This document shows positions 1-8,630 of a stretch of DNA of 64,000 nt, in pieces; position 1 is the stretch's first letter, and each line of letters begins with the position of its first letter. Position numbers and translations under genes: made by a program. The notes beneath the pieces were generated by a model, which did not search any database, was not told the origin of the DNA, and saw nothing but the letters and a program-made list of their open reading frames with translations. The stretch lies in the NCBI RefSeq assembly GCF_040676775.1, contig NZ_JBFAPP010000009.1:124001-188000 (forward strand), given 5' to 3'. Source of the stretch: Micromonospora_G sp040676775 (GTDB lineage: Bacteria > Actinomycetota > Actinomycetes > Mycobacteriales > Micromonosporaceae).

Positions 1-8
1 CGCCGAGG

Positions 9-1454
9 GTGCCGAACGGGACCGGCGCGCTGGTGGTCGGTGGCGGGATCGCGGGCATCTCGGCCGCCGTGGTGCTCGCCGAACGTGGCGTACGGGTGAC
101 CGTGCTGGAGGCCCGGCCGACCCTCGGCGGGCGCCTCGCGGCCTGGCCCGACGCGCTCGCCGACGGCACCGCCCAGGCCGTCGACCACGGTTTCCACGCG
201 TTCTTCCGGCAGTATTACAACTGGCGGTCGATTCTGCGGCGGATCGATCCCGCGCTGGGCTTCCTGCGTCCGGTGCCGGGTTATCCGGTGCTTTCGGCGG
301 ACTGGCCGACCGAGGAGTTCGCCCGGTTGCCGAGTGCGCCGCCGCTGAACCTGCTCGCCCTGATCGCTCGCAGCCCCAGCCTGCGTCTGCGCGATCTGCG
401 CACTATGGACGGAAATGCGGCGCTGCCGTTGCTGGCGTACCACCCGGAGCGGAGTTACGCCGAACTCGACCGGGTCACCGCCGCGCGGCTGCTCGACTCG
501 CTGCGTTTGCCGGACCGGGCGCGGGCGATGCTCTTCGAGGTGTTCGCACACTCGTTCTTCAACCACGAGCACGACATGTCGGCTGCCGAGCTGGTCGCGA
601 ACTTCCACTTCTACCTGCTCGGCAACGCCGAGGGGCTGTCCTTCGACGCACCGGACCGGGACTACGACTCGGCGATCTGGCGCCCGCTGGCCGCGTACCT
701 GCGGGTTCTGGGGGGCCGGGTGCACACCGGCACGCCGGTGACCGGCATCAACCGCCAGGACGGTGGCGGCTGGCGGGTCACCGCCGGTGGGACCGGGCAC
801 CGTGCCGAGTTCCTGGTGCTCGCGGTCGACCCACCGGCACTGCGCGACCTGCTCGCCGCCGCGCCGGAACTCGCCGCCGAGGCGCCGCGGCTCGCCGCCC
901 AGGTCGCCGCGTTCACCCCCGGACCGCCGTACACGGTGGCACGGTACTGGCTGGCCGGGGACGTGGCACCGGACCGGGCCGTGTTCAGCGGGGTGTCGCG
1001 GCAGCCGACGCTCGACTCGGTGACGCTCTACCACCGGCTGGAGGCCGGGGCCCGGGACTGGGCCGACCGGACCGGTGGCGCGGTGGTGGAACTGCACGCG
1101 TACGCCTGTGCGGAGGATCTGCCGGCGGAGGAACTGGCCGAGCGGATGCGGGCCGAGTTGATCGGGCTCTGGCCGGAGGTGGCCCGGCTGCCCGTGGTCG
1201 AGCTGCGGGCAAGGGTGCAGCGGCAGGCTCCCTCGTTCCGTGCCGGCAGCCACGCCGACCGCCCGACCGTGGCGACCGACGCCGACGGGCTCTTCCTGGC
1301 CGGCGACGGGATCCGGGCCGACCTGCCGAGCGCGCTGATGGAACGGGCCGCCGTGACCGGCATCCTGGCCGCGAACCAGATCCTGCGCCGCTGCGGTACG
1401 GCACCCGAACCGATCTGGTCCGTACGCCGACGCGGCCTGCTCGCCAAACCCTGA
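9..1454 (+). CDS. CrtU-like FAD-dependent carotenoid desaturase/methyltransferase family protein
   Basis: FAD-dependent amine-oxidase/phytoene-desaturase-type flavoprotein most like actinobacterial CrtU (isorenieratene synthase, beta-carotene ring desaturase/methyltransferase). The N-terminal dinucleotide fold GGGIAGISAA lies at about residues 11-20, with a following acidic strand end (VLEARPTLGGR). Family signatures are the DHGFHAFFRQYYN stretch near residue 60, SFFNHEHDMSAAEL near 185, and a C-terminal FAD loop LFLAGDGIRADLPSALMERA near 430. Its location is cytoplasmic or membrane-peripheral, because its carotene substrate is membrane-borne. The reading frame stays open to the left edge of the window, so the listed GTG may be internal and the true N-terminus may lie outside. 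No other carotenoid gene is visible downstream. Family membership is seen; the exact ring-modifying activity is inferred from similarity by eye. Confidence 0.75.
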   Translation: MPNGTGALVVGGGIAGISAAVVLAERGVRVTVLEARPTLGGRLAAWPDALADGTAQAVDHGFHAFFRQYYNWRSILRRIDPALGFLRPVPGYPVLSADWPTEEFARLPSAPPLNLLALIARSPSLRLRDLRTMDGNAALPLLAYHPERSYAELDRVTAARLLDSLRLPDRARAMLFEVFAHSFFNHEHDMSAAELVANFHFYLLGNAEGLSFDAPDRDYDSAIWRPLAAYLRVLGGRVHTGTPVTGINRQDGGGWRVTAGGTGHRAEFLVLAVDPPALRDLLAAAPELAAEAPRLAAQVAAFTPGPPYTVARYWLAGDVAPDRAVFSGVSRQPTLDSVTLYHRLEAGARDWADRTGGAVVELHAYACAEDLPAEELAERMRAELIGLWPEVARLPVVELRARVQRQAPSFRAGSHADRPTVATDADGLFLAGDGIRADLPSALMERAAVTGILAANQILRRCGTAPEPIWSVRRRGLLAKP

Positions 1455-1541
1455 CGAATTCTGATCAAATCCGTTGCCGCTCGGCGGTGTACGCAATTAC
1501 CGTTTACGCAGTCAGGGAAAACCACCGAGCGAGGGGTCGGC

Positions 1542-1670
1542 ATGAGGATGACAGGCGTCAGCGCGATGCGGCGGTTCCGACCGCTCGTCGCCGGCCTGCC
1601 CCACCACAGCCGGCCCACCTGTTGGTACGCGGACGGTACGGAACACGAGCTGGACGGGCTTCGCGGCTGA
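1542..1670 (+). CDS. possible small protein, 42 aa
   Basis: Short ORF starting ATG-AGG-ATG behind a purine-rich GAGGGG stretch about 7 nt upstream. It encodes a 42-residue protein beginning MRMTGVSAMRRFRPL and ending ELDGLRG. It fills the gap between the CrtU-like gene and the HNH gene and is followed 25 nt later by an intrinsic-terminator-like hairpin, which supports a transcribed unit. No domain is recognisable and it could equally be a non-coding leader. Confidence 0.3.
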   Translation: MRMTGVSAMRRFRPLVAGLPHHSRPTCWYADGTEHELDGLRG

Positions 1671-1694
1671 CATCGACGTCGACACCGCGACCCA

Positions 1695-1733
1695 GCCGCC
1701 CACCCAGCACGTACGGGATCCGGGCGGCTTTTT
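1695..1733 (+). terminator. intrinsic terminator-like hairpin
   Basis: GCCGCCC pairs with GGGCGGC and is followed directly by five T residues, a classical Rho-independent form that is rare in this GC-rich window. It lies downstream of the CrtU-like gene and the small ORF. Confidence 0.6.
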
Positions 1734-1741
1734 GTATCCGT

Positions 1742-1766
1742 GACCGCCGACGAGAAGTCGGCGGTC
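1742..1766. other. perfect 10-bp hairpin ahead of HNH gene
   Basis: GACCGCCGAC and GTCGGCGGTC flank a 5-nt GAGAA loop. It lies 50 nt before the HNH start codon, so it could form in the 5' leader of that mRNA. Function unknown. Confidence 0.35.
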
Positions 1767-1815
1767 GATCCATCCCACTCGACGCCCACGAAATACGAAT
1801 CGAAAGGAGGACCCG

Positions 1816-2259
1816 GTGGACGCGGTGCTCGTCATCAACGCCGACCTCGGCCCACTACACAAAGTCAGTGTCCAGCACGCGATCCGGATGCTCTGTCGCC
1901 GGGTCGCCGAGATTCACGAGGCGGAGCCCGACCGTCGGATCGGGGTCTTCCCGATGCCCCGGGTGGTCCGCCTGGTGCGGTACGTGGTCACCCGCTGGCG
2001 GTTCAGCTCGGGTCCGGCCTGGTCCCGGTCCGGGGTGCACGTGCGCGACGGCAGCCGGTGCGCCTACTGCACGGCGCGGGCGACCACCATCGACCACGTC
2101 CTGCCCCGCTCGCGAGGTGGACGGAACACGTGGAAGAACACCGTCGCGGCCTGTTACGCCTGCAACCAGCGCAAGGGTGACCGCACGCCGGCCGAGGCGG
2201 GCATGCCACTGCGGTACGAGCCGAGCGTTCCCGGCTGGTCCACGCTGGTACGCCTCTGA
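1816..2259 (+). CDS. HNH endonuclease family protein
   Basis: 147-residue protein with a C-terminal HNH (beta-beta-alpha metal) nuclease fold. Paired CxxC cysteines at 82/85 (CAYC) and 113/116 (CYAC) bind structural zinc. The catalytic core shows D93-H94 (IDHVLPRSRGG), N108 (WKN) and the following NQRKGD segment. The N-terminal half (MDAVLVINADLGPLHKVSV) is typical of the small chromosomal actinobacterial HNH proteins of unknown target. Start chosen as GTG because a perfect AAAGGAGG ribosome site sits 5 nt upstream. There are no adjacent phage or restriction genes, so a housekeeping nuclease is more likely than a homing or packaging enzyme. Confidence 0.85.
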   Translation: MDAVLVINADLGPLHKVSVQHAIRMLCRRVAEIHEAEPDRRIGVFPMPRVVRLVRYVVTRWRFSSGPAWSRSGVHVRDGSRCAYCTARATTIDHVLPRSRGGRNTWKNTVAACYACNQRKGDRTPAEAGMPLRYEPSVPGWSTLVRL

Positions 2260-2286
2260 CCAGGCCGGGGAACGGGTCCGTCAGCG

Positions 2287-2292
2287 TATATT
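2287..2292 (+). promoter_or_regulatory. candidate -10 box (TATATT), leaderless start
   Basis: TATATT ends 6 nt before the GTG of the HTH protein, placing the expected transcription start at or next to the start codon. There is no Shine-Dalgarno sequence, consistent with a leaderless mRNA. No convincing -35 box. Confidence 0.4.
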
Positions 2293-2298
2293 GACGAC

Positions 2299-2535
2299 GT
2301 GTCGGACGAGCCACTCCAGGACCTGCTCAAGCTCAGCGCCGGCCCCGAGCCGCTGGAGAGTCTGCGGGCCGCGGCCGAGTTGCGCCGAGGGGTCGAGCGG
2401 ATGGAGGCGGTGCTGGTCCGCCGGGCCCGAATTGCGGGTGCGTCCTGGGCCCAGGTGGCCGAGTCGCTGGGCGTGTCCAAGCAGGCCGCCCACCGCAAGT
2501 ACGGCGGCGGCGGGTTGTTCCGGCAGGAACCGTAG
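2299..2535 (+). CDS. small helix-turn-helix protein
   Basis: 78-residue protein. After a helical N-terminal half (residues 1-45) it shows a clear helix-turn-helix: RIAGASWAQVAESLGVSKQAAHRKYG at about 44-69, in the style of actinobacterial sigma/AsnC-type HTH proteins (GxSWxxIxxxLGVxxQAxxxR). Probably a DNA-binding regulator, target unknown. The start is GTG without an SD but with a -10-like box at leaderless distance. Followed by a strong bidirectional hairpin that separates it from the convergent VWA operon. Confidence 0.7.
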   Translation: MSDEPLQDLLKLSAGPEPLESLRAAAELRRGVERMEAVLVRRARIAGASWAQVAESLGVSKQAAHRKYGGGGLFRQEP

Positions 2536-2553
2536 CCGCAGGCCGGTGATGAC

Positions 2554-2589
2554 GATCGGCCCGGGACGCACCAGCGTCCCGGGCCGATC
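2554..2589. terminator. 15-bp perfect hairpin between convergent genes
   Basis: GATCGGCCCGGGACG and its exact complement flank a 6-nt loop (CACCAG). It lies between the ends of two convergent transcripts and probably terminates both. Confidence 0.7.
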
Positions 2590-2620
2590 ACTGCGAGCAG
2601 CCCGTTCGGGGCCGGTCAGG

Positions 2621-3517
2621 TCACGGGCGGCGTGTCCGCCAGGCCAGGGTGAAGCCGACCAGGGCGACGATCCCGACCACCACACAGGCCAGGATCCATT
2701 TCGCCTCGGCCGAGAGGTCCGGCAGCAGGCCACCGCCGGTGCCGCTCTCCGTCCCGCCCGCCTGAGCCGATTCGCTGGCGCTCGGTGAGGCGGTCGGGCT
2801 CTTCGACGAGGACCCGGTGACCTTCGGCTTCGGCGACGGTCCGAGGGGCGCGCTCAGCACACCCTCTCCGCCGCCCTCGTCGTCGCCGACAGTGTTGAGC
2901 CCCAGTCCTACCCGGGTCGGTAGGCCCAGGTCCTGTTCCGGCAGGTCGGTCACGGAGAGCCGGACGTAGTAGGCGCCGGGGAGCGGGTCGCCGGACCACG
3001 GCTCGGCCCAGGACCGGACCTGCCGCAGTTTGCATCCGAGCGACAGCGTGGTGTCGGCGACCTTCGCCGTCCGGGTCTGGGCGCCTTCGGTGCACGCCTG
3101 GCGGCGCCGGAGGCCGTCGAAGACGTCGACTGTCCAGGTGGACGGGCCGTGTCGGTCCGCCGCCGGTGGCAGCGTGACGTTGATCTTCAGGTCGTTGGTC
3201 TCCCCCGCGAACGCGGTGAACTGCCAGTAGAGGTAGTCGCCGCTCGACGCGGCCACGTCGACCGGTTGTTCGGCCCTGATCGTGGTCGCGGTGAGGAACG
3301 AGGTGCCGGCCGTGGTCACGGTGTCCGTGTCCGGGTCGGCCGAGGACGTCGGCGTCGGTGACGGCGAGGCCGGCGCGGCGGCCGCGATCGCACCCGGCAC
3401 CAGGATGCCGGCACCGACCGCCACCGCGAGCACGGCGGCCCTGATCGCGCCCAGCCGCCGGGCCGGCATCGGCCGCCCGGTCGGTTCCGGACGGGTCGTG
3501 GTTTCGTCCCGGGTCAT
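2621..3517 (-). CDS. secreted, membrane-anchored protein paired with VWA protein
   Basis: 298 residues. The N-terminal signal or anchor segment AAVLAVAVGAGILVPGAIAAAAPA (about 27-50) is followed by an S/P/T linker. An extracytoplasmic beta-rich domain (about 65-215, containing LYWQFTAFAGETNDLKINVTLPP and a cysteine pair) follows, then a Ser/Pro-rich stalk and a C-terminal transmembrane helix (ILACVVVGIVALVGFTLAW) with a short RTRRP tail. The start ATG overlaps the stop of the VWA gene by 4 bp and has GGAGGG upstream, so the two are translationally coupled. No family recognised; likely works with the VWA protein at the cell surface. Confidence 0.75.
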   Translation of the reverse strand: MTRDETTTRPEPTGRPMPARRLGAIRAAVLAVAVGAGILVPGAIAAAAPASPSPTPTSSADPDTDTVTTAGTSFLTATTIRAEQPVDVAASSGDYLYWQFTAFAGETNDLKINVTLPPAADRHGPSTWTVDVFDGLRRRQACTEGAQTRTAKVADTTLSLGCKLRQVRSWAEPWSGDPLPGAYYVRLSVTDLPEQDLGLPTRVGLGLNTVGDDEGGGEGVLSAPLGPSPKPKVTGSSSKSPTASPSASESAQAGGTESGTGGGLLPDLSAEAKWILACVVVGIVALVGFTLAWRTRRP

Positions 3518-4845
3518 CGGGTTTCCCTCCTGGTGGCGATCACCCAACGGATGAACCAGCCGAGGATCAGTCCTACGGCCAGCCCGCCGAGCAGCACCCA
3601 GCCCCGGCTGAGGCCGGGGGTGTCCAGCGCGGGCGACGCGTCGACCACGTCGATGGTCAGCTCGATCGGCATGCCCGGACCGTCGTTGGCTCCGGTCGGT
3701 GTGGAGAAAGAGTTGCTGACCACCAGGCAGACGATGGGCTGTCCGTTGCCCGGGGCGACGACGGACGGGCTGGCGGACGAACCCGCCGAGGGTGTCGGGG
3801 CGGCGGTGGGGGATCCGCTCGGGCTGGCCGAGGGCGACTCGGCCGGTGCCTCCGCCCCCGACCACCGCACACCGGTCGAGAGCACGTCCGTACGGCCGCT
3901 GCCGGCGTCCGTACCGCGGACGAGTTCGCGACCGTCGGCGGCGACGGCCCGCAGCAGTACGCCGTAGTGGGGGTTCAGCGGGCGGTCCAGGGCGACGCTC
4001 ACCGAGGCGCGCAGCTCCTGGTAGCTCGCCACCGGTACGCGGTAGAAGCGCTGTTCCTGCGGCCGCTCCCGGTCGGTGTAGACGCCCTGCTGCTGCAGGA
4101 TCGGCGCGTTCTCGCACCGGTTGGAGCCGGCGACGGTCACCGGAGTCTGGGTGTAGGTGTCGCTGGCCCGGTTGACGAGCTGTTTGATCCGGCCGCTGAG
4201 CTGCTCGACGCTCTGTGCGGAGGTGTACGTCCCGCCGGTCGCCGCGGCGATGCAGACGAGCTGTCGGCGTACCTTTTCGTCCGGGGCCAGGCCGAGCGTG
4301 TCGACGACCAGGTGGGTGCCCTGCGCGGCCAGTTCGCGGGCGACCTCGCAGGGGTCGGGCGGAGCGCAGGTGTCCTCACCGTCGGTGATGAGTACGATCC
4401 GGCGGGTGGTCCCTCCCGTACCCAGGTCTTCGGCAGCGGCGCGCAGGGCCCTTCCGACGGGGGTGAAGCCGGTGGGGCGCAGCCCGGCGATGGCCGCCTT
4501 GGCCTGGGTCCGGTCGACCGGGCCGACCGGCACGATCTGCTGCGTGTCCTGACAGCCGACCTTCTTGTCGTCGCCGGAATAGGTGGCGCCGAGCACTCGG
4601 ATGCCGAGCTGGGTCTCGTCGGGGACCGCGTCGACCACCTCGTGGAACGCCTGCTGCGCGACGGCGATCCGGCTGCGGCCGCCTATGTCCTTGGCCCGCA
4701 TCGAGCCGCTGACGTCGAGCACGAGTTCGAGCTTCGGCGGCTCGCTGATGGGTTCGTCGTCGGCGACCGCCGGTGGAATGCCGGGAAGGGTAAGGGCGGC
4801 CAGCAGTCCTAAGAGAACAGCCATGGACCGTCGTCTGGAGTTCAC
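3514..4845 (-). CDS. VWA-domain secreted membrane protein
   Basis: 443 residues. Signal peptide SMAVLLGLLAALTLPGIPPAVA, then a von Willebrand factor A domain (about 38-225) with an intact MIDAS: D44-V-S46-G-S48, a conserved Thr in LRPTGFTPVG, and D in LITDGEDTC. A second extracytoplasmic domain (about 235-330), a Ser/Pro/Ala-rich stretch (about 335-365), another small domain and a C-terminal helix (GWVLLGGLAVGLILGWFIRWVI) follow. It probably binds a protein partner through a divalent metal outside the cell. GTG start listed; an internal ATG seven codons in is an alternative that keeps the signal peptide. First gene of a two-gene operon. Confidence 0.85.
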   Translation of the reverse strand: MNSRRRSMAVLLGLLAALTLPGIPPAVADDEPISEPPKLELVLDVSGSMRAKDIGGRSRIAVAQQAFHEVVDAVPDETQLGIRVLGATYSGDDKKVGCQDTQQIVPVGPVDRTQAKAAIAGLRPTGFTPVGRALRAAAEDLGTGGTTRRIVLITDGEDTCAPPDPCEVARELAAQGTHLVVDTLGLAPDEKVRRQLVCIAAATGGTYTSAQSVEQLSGRIKQLVNRASDTYTQTPVTVAGSNRCENAPILQQQGVYTDRERPQEQRFYRVPVASYQELRASVSVALDRPLNPHYGVLLRAVAADGRELVRGTDAGSGRTDVLSTGVRWSGAEAPAESPSASPSGSPTAAPTPSAGSSASPSVVAPGNGQPIVCLVVSNSFSTPTGANDGPGMPIELTIDVVDASPALDTPGLSRGWVLLGGLAVGLILGWFIRWVIATRRETR

Positions 4846-4923
4846 GCCGAGATACTAGTGACGAAGAAATCGGTGCTAACTCCCTGGTGCGTTCTGCACC
4901 CGCCTACCGGTACCGAATGCTGA

Positions 4924-5160
4924 TCAGTTGTCGCTGGTGGCGGCCCAACTTGCCGCCGCAATGCACAGCAACAGGACAATTCCCCCCTTACTAACCGCGA
5001 TCCGGATCAGCGCCCAGGCCGCCTTGCGCATGCCGGGCACGCTCGCCTTCGTCTTGCGGTAGTCGACCCAGGACCGTCGGGCGACGGCGTACGCGATGCC
5101 GGCGAGAAGCCCGAGCACCACTCCGAGGGCCAGCATGGCTGCCGTCAGTGAGCGTTCCAC
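4924..5160 (-). CDS. small two-helix membrane protein
   Basis: 78 residues with two hydrophobic helices, TAAMLALGVVLGLLAGIAYAVA and GGIVLLLCIAAASWAA, joined by a basic loop (RRSWVDYRKTK). Inner-membrane location expected; function unknown. GTG start, no good ribosome site. It stands alone between the VWA operon promoter and a gap. Confidence 0.5.
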   Translation of the reverse strand: MERSLTAAMLALGVVLGLLAGIAYAVARRSWVDYRKTKASVPGMRKAAWALIRIAVSKGGIVLLLCIAAASWAATSDN

Positions 5161-5468
5161 CAGGTCAGTGTCGTAGCGGGGGATGAATAGGCACTATCCC
5201 CCGTTCGGTGCAAATAGTCATGAATCTCTCTCATGAAGCGAGCGCCCGGCGGGCCGGGCCCATGCCACGATCTGCGCGGCGCCGCACCGGTCCCCGAGGC
5301 CGAGTTCGGCCGCCGGTCGCCAAATGGGTACGACCCGAGCACGTCCGTACGGACGCGGCCTGGCGGCACCGCGACCAGGATGCCGACGGCGAAGTCCAGC
5401 ACCGCGACAACTTCGCCGGCAACGGCTTCACCGGCCCGATCGCCGGCTGATGCTCCCTCCCCCGCCCC
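5161..5468. other. intergenic region, possible coding remnant on + strand
   Basis: No convincing intact gene. In one + strand frame ending at 5450 the last 40 codons have strongly G/C third positions like real genes here and read ...NFAGNGFTGPIAG-stop, but nothing upstream in that frame is coding-like. It may be the tail of a decayed gene. Confidence 0.25.
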
Positions 5469-6050
5469 TCAGGCGGTGGCGGTGAACCGGACCCGCAGCT
5501 TGTGCGACTGGACCAGTTCCACCAGCCGCGGGCTGCAGACCAGGGTCCGGTAGCGGGCGTCGCGGGCGATCAGGAACCGGTCGGCGTACTCCTCCCGGAA
5601 GAACGGCTCGGTCAGGATCGGCGGTCCACCGCCGGCCGCCGGCCGTTGCCGTGACCGGGTCTCGTCGATGAGCGGCAGCACGGTCTTCACCCGGGCAACC
5701 GAGAAGTCGTCGTACTCCTCGTCCTCGCAGCGCACCACGCAACGGTGGAACTCCAGATCCCGTTCCAACTCCGTACGGGTCGCCGCCACGAACGCGGCCG
5801 AGAAGATCGGGATGCGTACGCTCGCGGTCAGGTAGTCCGCCTCCCGGACCAGTCGTGCCGGCAGCCCCTCCTGGGCCCGCGCCACCACGTCCGTGTGTTC
5901 GAGGAAGCCGCCATCCTCGCTGTTGTCGACGAAGTACGAGGTCAACCGGGCGCTGGTGTCCGGACTCGGCTCACCCGTCTTGGCCGAGACGAAGTCGAGC
6001 AGGCCCGGTACGCGCGCCAGGGTCGGCGAGGTCAGGTAGTGGTATGCCAT
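5469..6050 (-). CDS. hypothetical protein, Imm11/DUF1629-like C-terminus
   Basis: 193 residues, soluble, no signal peptide. The C-terminal part (RYRTLVCSPRLVELVQSHKLRVRF) resembles the end of Imm11/DUF1629 immunity proteins, in which a conserved 'S-rl-ell-xx-k-xG-rF' strand closes the domain. The N-terminal half (YHYLTSPTLARVPGLL...SARLTSYFVDNSEDGGF) is also compatible with that family. No toxin gene is adjacent, so if it is an immunity protein it is an orphan. ATG start directly abuts the ASCH remnant upstream. The family assignment is by eye and tentative. Confidence 0.5.
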   Translation of the reverse strand: MAYHYLTSPTLARVPGLLDFVSAKTGEPSPDTSARLTSYFVDNSEDGGFLEHTDVVARAQEGLPARLVREADYLTASVRIPIFSAAFVAATRTELERDLEFHRCVVRCEDEEYDDFSVARVKTVLPLIDETRSRQRPAAGGGPPILTEPFFREEYADRFLIARDARYRTLVCSPRLVELVQSHKLRVRFTATA

Positions 6051-6051
6051 G

Positions 6052-6168
6052 TCAGAACCGCTCGACGGCCGCGCTGGCCGGCGTCTTCGTGCCGTTCAGG
6101 ATGGACGCGACCAGCAGGTCGCGCAGTGGCCCGGGAAAGGCGAATTCGGCCTTCGGCAGGTCATGCAT
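6052..6168 (-). pseudogene. truncated ASCH-domain protein remnant
   Basis: A 38-codon ORF starts MHDLPKAEFAFPGPLRD and continues LLVASILNGTKTP. This is the diagnostic N-terminus of ASCH-domain proteins (about 150 residues normally, ending the first helix in 'GTKT'). Right after GTKT the sequence diverges into PASAAVERF and stops, so the RNA-binding beta-barrel is missing. The short VERF ending may be the original C-terminus fused by an internal deletion. Non-functional as an ASCH protein. Confidence 0.6.
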
Positions 6169-6271
6169 CCCCAAAGGCTACCGAGTCGGCGGGTCAGCCC
6201 AGGGGTGCGGTGACGGTGAAAGACGCGTCGCCGCCGAACACCCACGTCGGACGGATGGGTTCGGTCGCCGG

Positions 6272-6988
6272 TCAGGCAAAGGCGCGGTGTCCTTCGATCG
6301 TTACCCGTACCAGGGCGGCGTTCTGCCGGACGTCGACACACGTCGTACGCCGGTCGAGGAGCCAGCCGGCCGGTCGGCAGGACCTCCCGTCATCGTCCAG
6401 GCGCCACCCGCGCGCGGACAGGTGGTCCCGGACCAACCGCTGGACCTCACCGACCGGCTGCCCGGAACCGCTCCTCACCGATACCGAGACGTCGCACACG
6501 CCCGACCCGCACGAGGTCCCGTCGGTCCGGTCGACGGAGGCGACCAGACCCGCCGGTACGGGCAGCAGCTCGTCGGCGGAGGGGATGAACGGATCGGTGT
6601 TGAGTCCCAGGATGACCAGCGGCGCGCAGACACCGGTCACCCCGATCGCCGACGCCATCGAGAAGCGGCGAAGACCCGCTCCCCGTACCGGTGTGGTCCC
6701 GCCGACGCGGCGGTCCTCCACCGCGTGCCCGACGGCGACGATCAGCGCGGCTCCCAGCAGACTGCCGAGGACGGCCTCGGCGCCGGCACGTGGAAAGACG
6801 GCGACCAGGAGGATCAGGGTGGCCAGCCAGCCCACCAGCGCCAGCCCCACGATCCAGCCGACCCGCCGGGTACGGGCGCCGAGCAGCCACGCCAACGCCG
6901 GCAGTGCGGCACAGCCGACGATGAGGGTCACCGGTCGAGGATGCGCGCCCGGGGGCGTCTCGCGCAGCGCCGGAGCGGCAATCTCCAC
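6272..6988 (-). CDS. hypothetical membrane protein
   Basis: 238 residues. Three or four hydrophobic helices (VTLIVGCAALPALAWLLGA, VGWIVGLALVGWLATLILLVA, VLGSLLGAALIVAVGHAV, ASAIGVTGVCAPLVILGL) are followed by an extracytoplasmic C-terminal domain of about 100 residues with two cysteine pairs (CGSGVC and C...C in GRSCRP/RTTCVDV). The frame is open further upstream but runs into the tRNA gene. The GTG used here lies between, with AGAGG 6 nt before it. No family recognised. Confidence 0.55.
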   Translation of the reverse strand: MEIAAPALRETPPGAHPRPVTLIVGCAALPALAWLLGARTRRVGWIVGLALVGWLATLILLVAVFPRAGAEAVLGSLLGAALIVAVGHAVEDRRVGGTTPVRGAGLRRFSMASAIGVTGVCAPLVILGLNTDPFIPSADELLPVPAGLVASVDRTDGTSCGSGVCDVSVSVRSGSGQPVGEVQRLVRDHLSARGWRLDDDGRSCRPAGWLLDRRTTCVDVRQNAALVRVTIEGHRAFA

Positions 6989-7057
6989 GGAACCTCTACA
7001 GGCCCTCGTCGCGGCACCTTGCACAGGCCGCGGTTTCCGCAGGTCGGACAATATGAG

Positions 7058-7131
7058 AGCCCCCGGCCGGGATCGAACCGGCGACATCCCGCTTACAAGG
7101 CGGGTGCTCTGGCCAGCTGAGCTACAGGGGC
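7058..7131 (-). tRNA. tRNA-Thr (anticodon TGT)
   Basis: Folds fully. The acceptor stem GCCCCTG pairs with CGGGGGC (one T-G wobble). The D-arm begins GCTC, the anticodon stem CCCGC/GCGGG encloses the loop CTTGTAA, and the T-arm is GCCGG-TTCGATC-CCGGC. The discriminator base is T and CCA is not encoded. Anticodon TGT reads ACA threonine codons. A -10-like TATGCT lies about 13 nt upstream of the 5' end. No duplicated 3' end (att-like repeat) was found nearby. Confidence 0.95.
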
Positions 7132-7287
7132 AGTGTTCCGGGTCAGCATAGCCACCTGCGTGCCGATCCCCACGCCGCCACGGTCGCCGACCGACAAGTT
7201 CGGCACATTCGCCGTACCCATTGATGACTTGCCGTGCCCTGATGCCCGAAATGTGAGTCGATCGCGTCTCTCCGTACGCCTCTGACC

Positions 7288-7316
7288 TTGGCAGGGTGGG
7301 CCGGGCGGATTACGGT
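7288..7316 (+). promoter_or_regulatory. candidate promoter of msiK-like gene
   Basis: TTGGCA and TACGGT are separated by exactly 17 bp, matching the vegetative sigma factor pattern. The predicted start gives a leader of about 130 nt before the ABC ATPase gene. The rest of this 321-bp gap shows no ORF worth calling. Confidence 0.45.
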
Positions 7317-7431
7317 GGCGTGACACGGACGACACGCCGATCACCCCAATGGCTCTCGGCGCGCCGCCCGGACCGGTGCGGCCCCCCGCTCCGGTAGCTC
7401 CTTCACTCGGATCGTCCGGCACGTTCCTGCC

Positions 7432-7452
7432 GGTGAAAGGAAGCGCTTCACC
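7432..7452 (+). promoter_or_regulatory. palindrome over ribosome site of msiK-like gene, LacI-type operator candidate
   Basis: GGTGAA and TTCACC flank the perfect palindrome GAAGCGCTTC. The whole block ends immediately before the ATG and contains the GGAAG ribosome site. The inner core resembles operators of sugar-responsive LacI regulators in actinobacteria (GCGC centre). Binding here would block transcription or translation start. Inference only. Confidence 0.4.
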
Positions 7453-8544
<1,092 letters not shown>

Positions 8545-8568
8545 GGTAACACGACAGGCGACGACGGA

Positions 8569-8599
8569 GGGGCGGCCCGCGCGAGCGGACCGCCCCTTT
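8569..8599 (+). terminator. terminator hairpin after msiK-like gene
   Basis: GGGGCGG pairs with CCGCCCC across a 14-nt loop, followed by TTT. It lies between the ATPase gene and the convergent NlpC/P60 gene. Confidence 0.65.
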
Positions 8600-8630
8600 C
8601 GCGTACGCCCGACAAGCGGGACGGGTCGTC

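Noticed and set aside
1487..2788. Plus-strand open frame spanning the HNH and HTH genes
   Set aside because: Arg/Pro/Ser-rich translation typical of an out-of-frame reading; the HNH zinc motifs and the HTH lie in other frames with proper ribosome or promoter signals.
5145..5402. Minus-strand 85-codon open frame upstream of the small membrane protein
   Set aside because: Overlaps the membrane protein start, lacks a ribosome site and has no coding-like third-position bias.
7058..7131. tRNA-Thr considered as an active attachment site
   Set aside because: No integrase and no second copy of the tRNA 3' end seen in the window.
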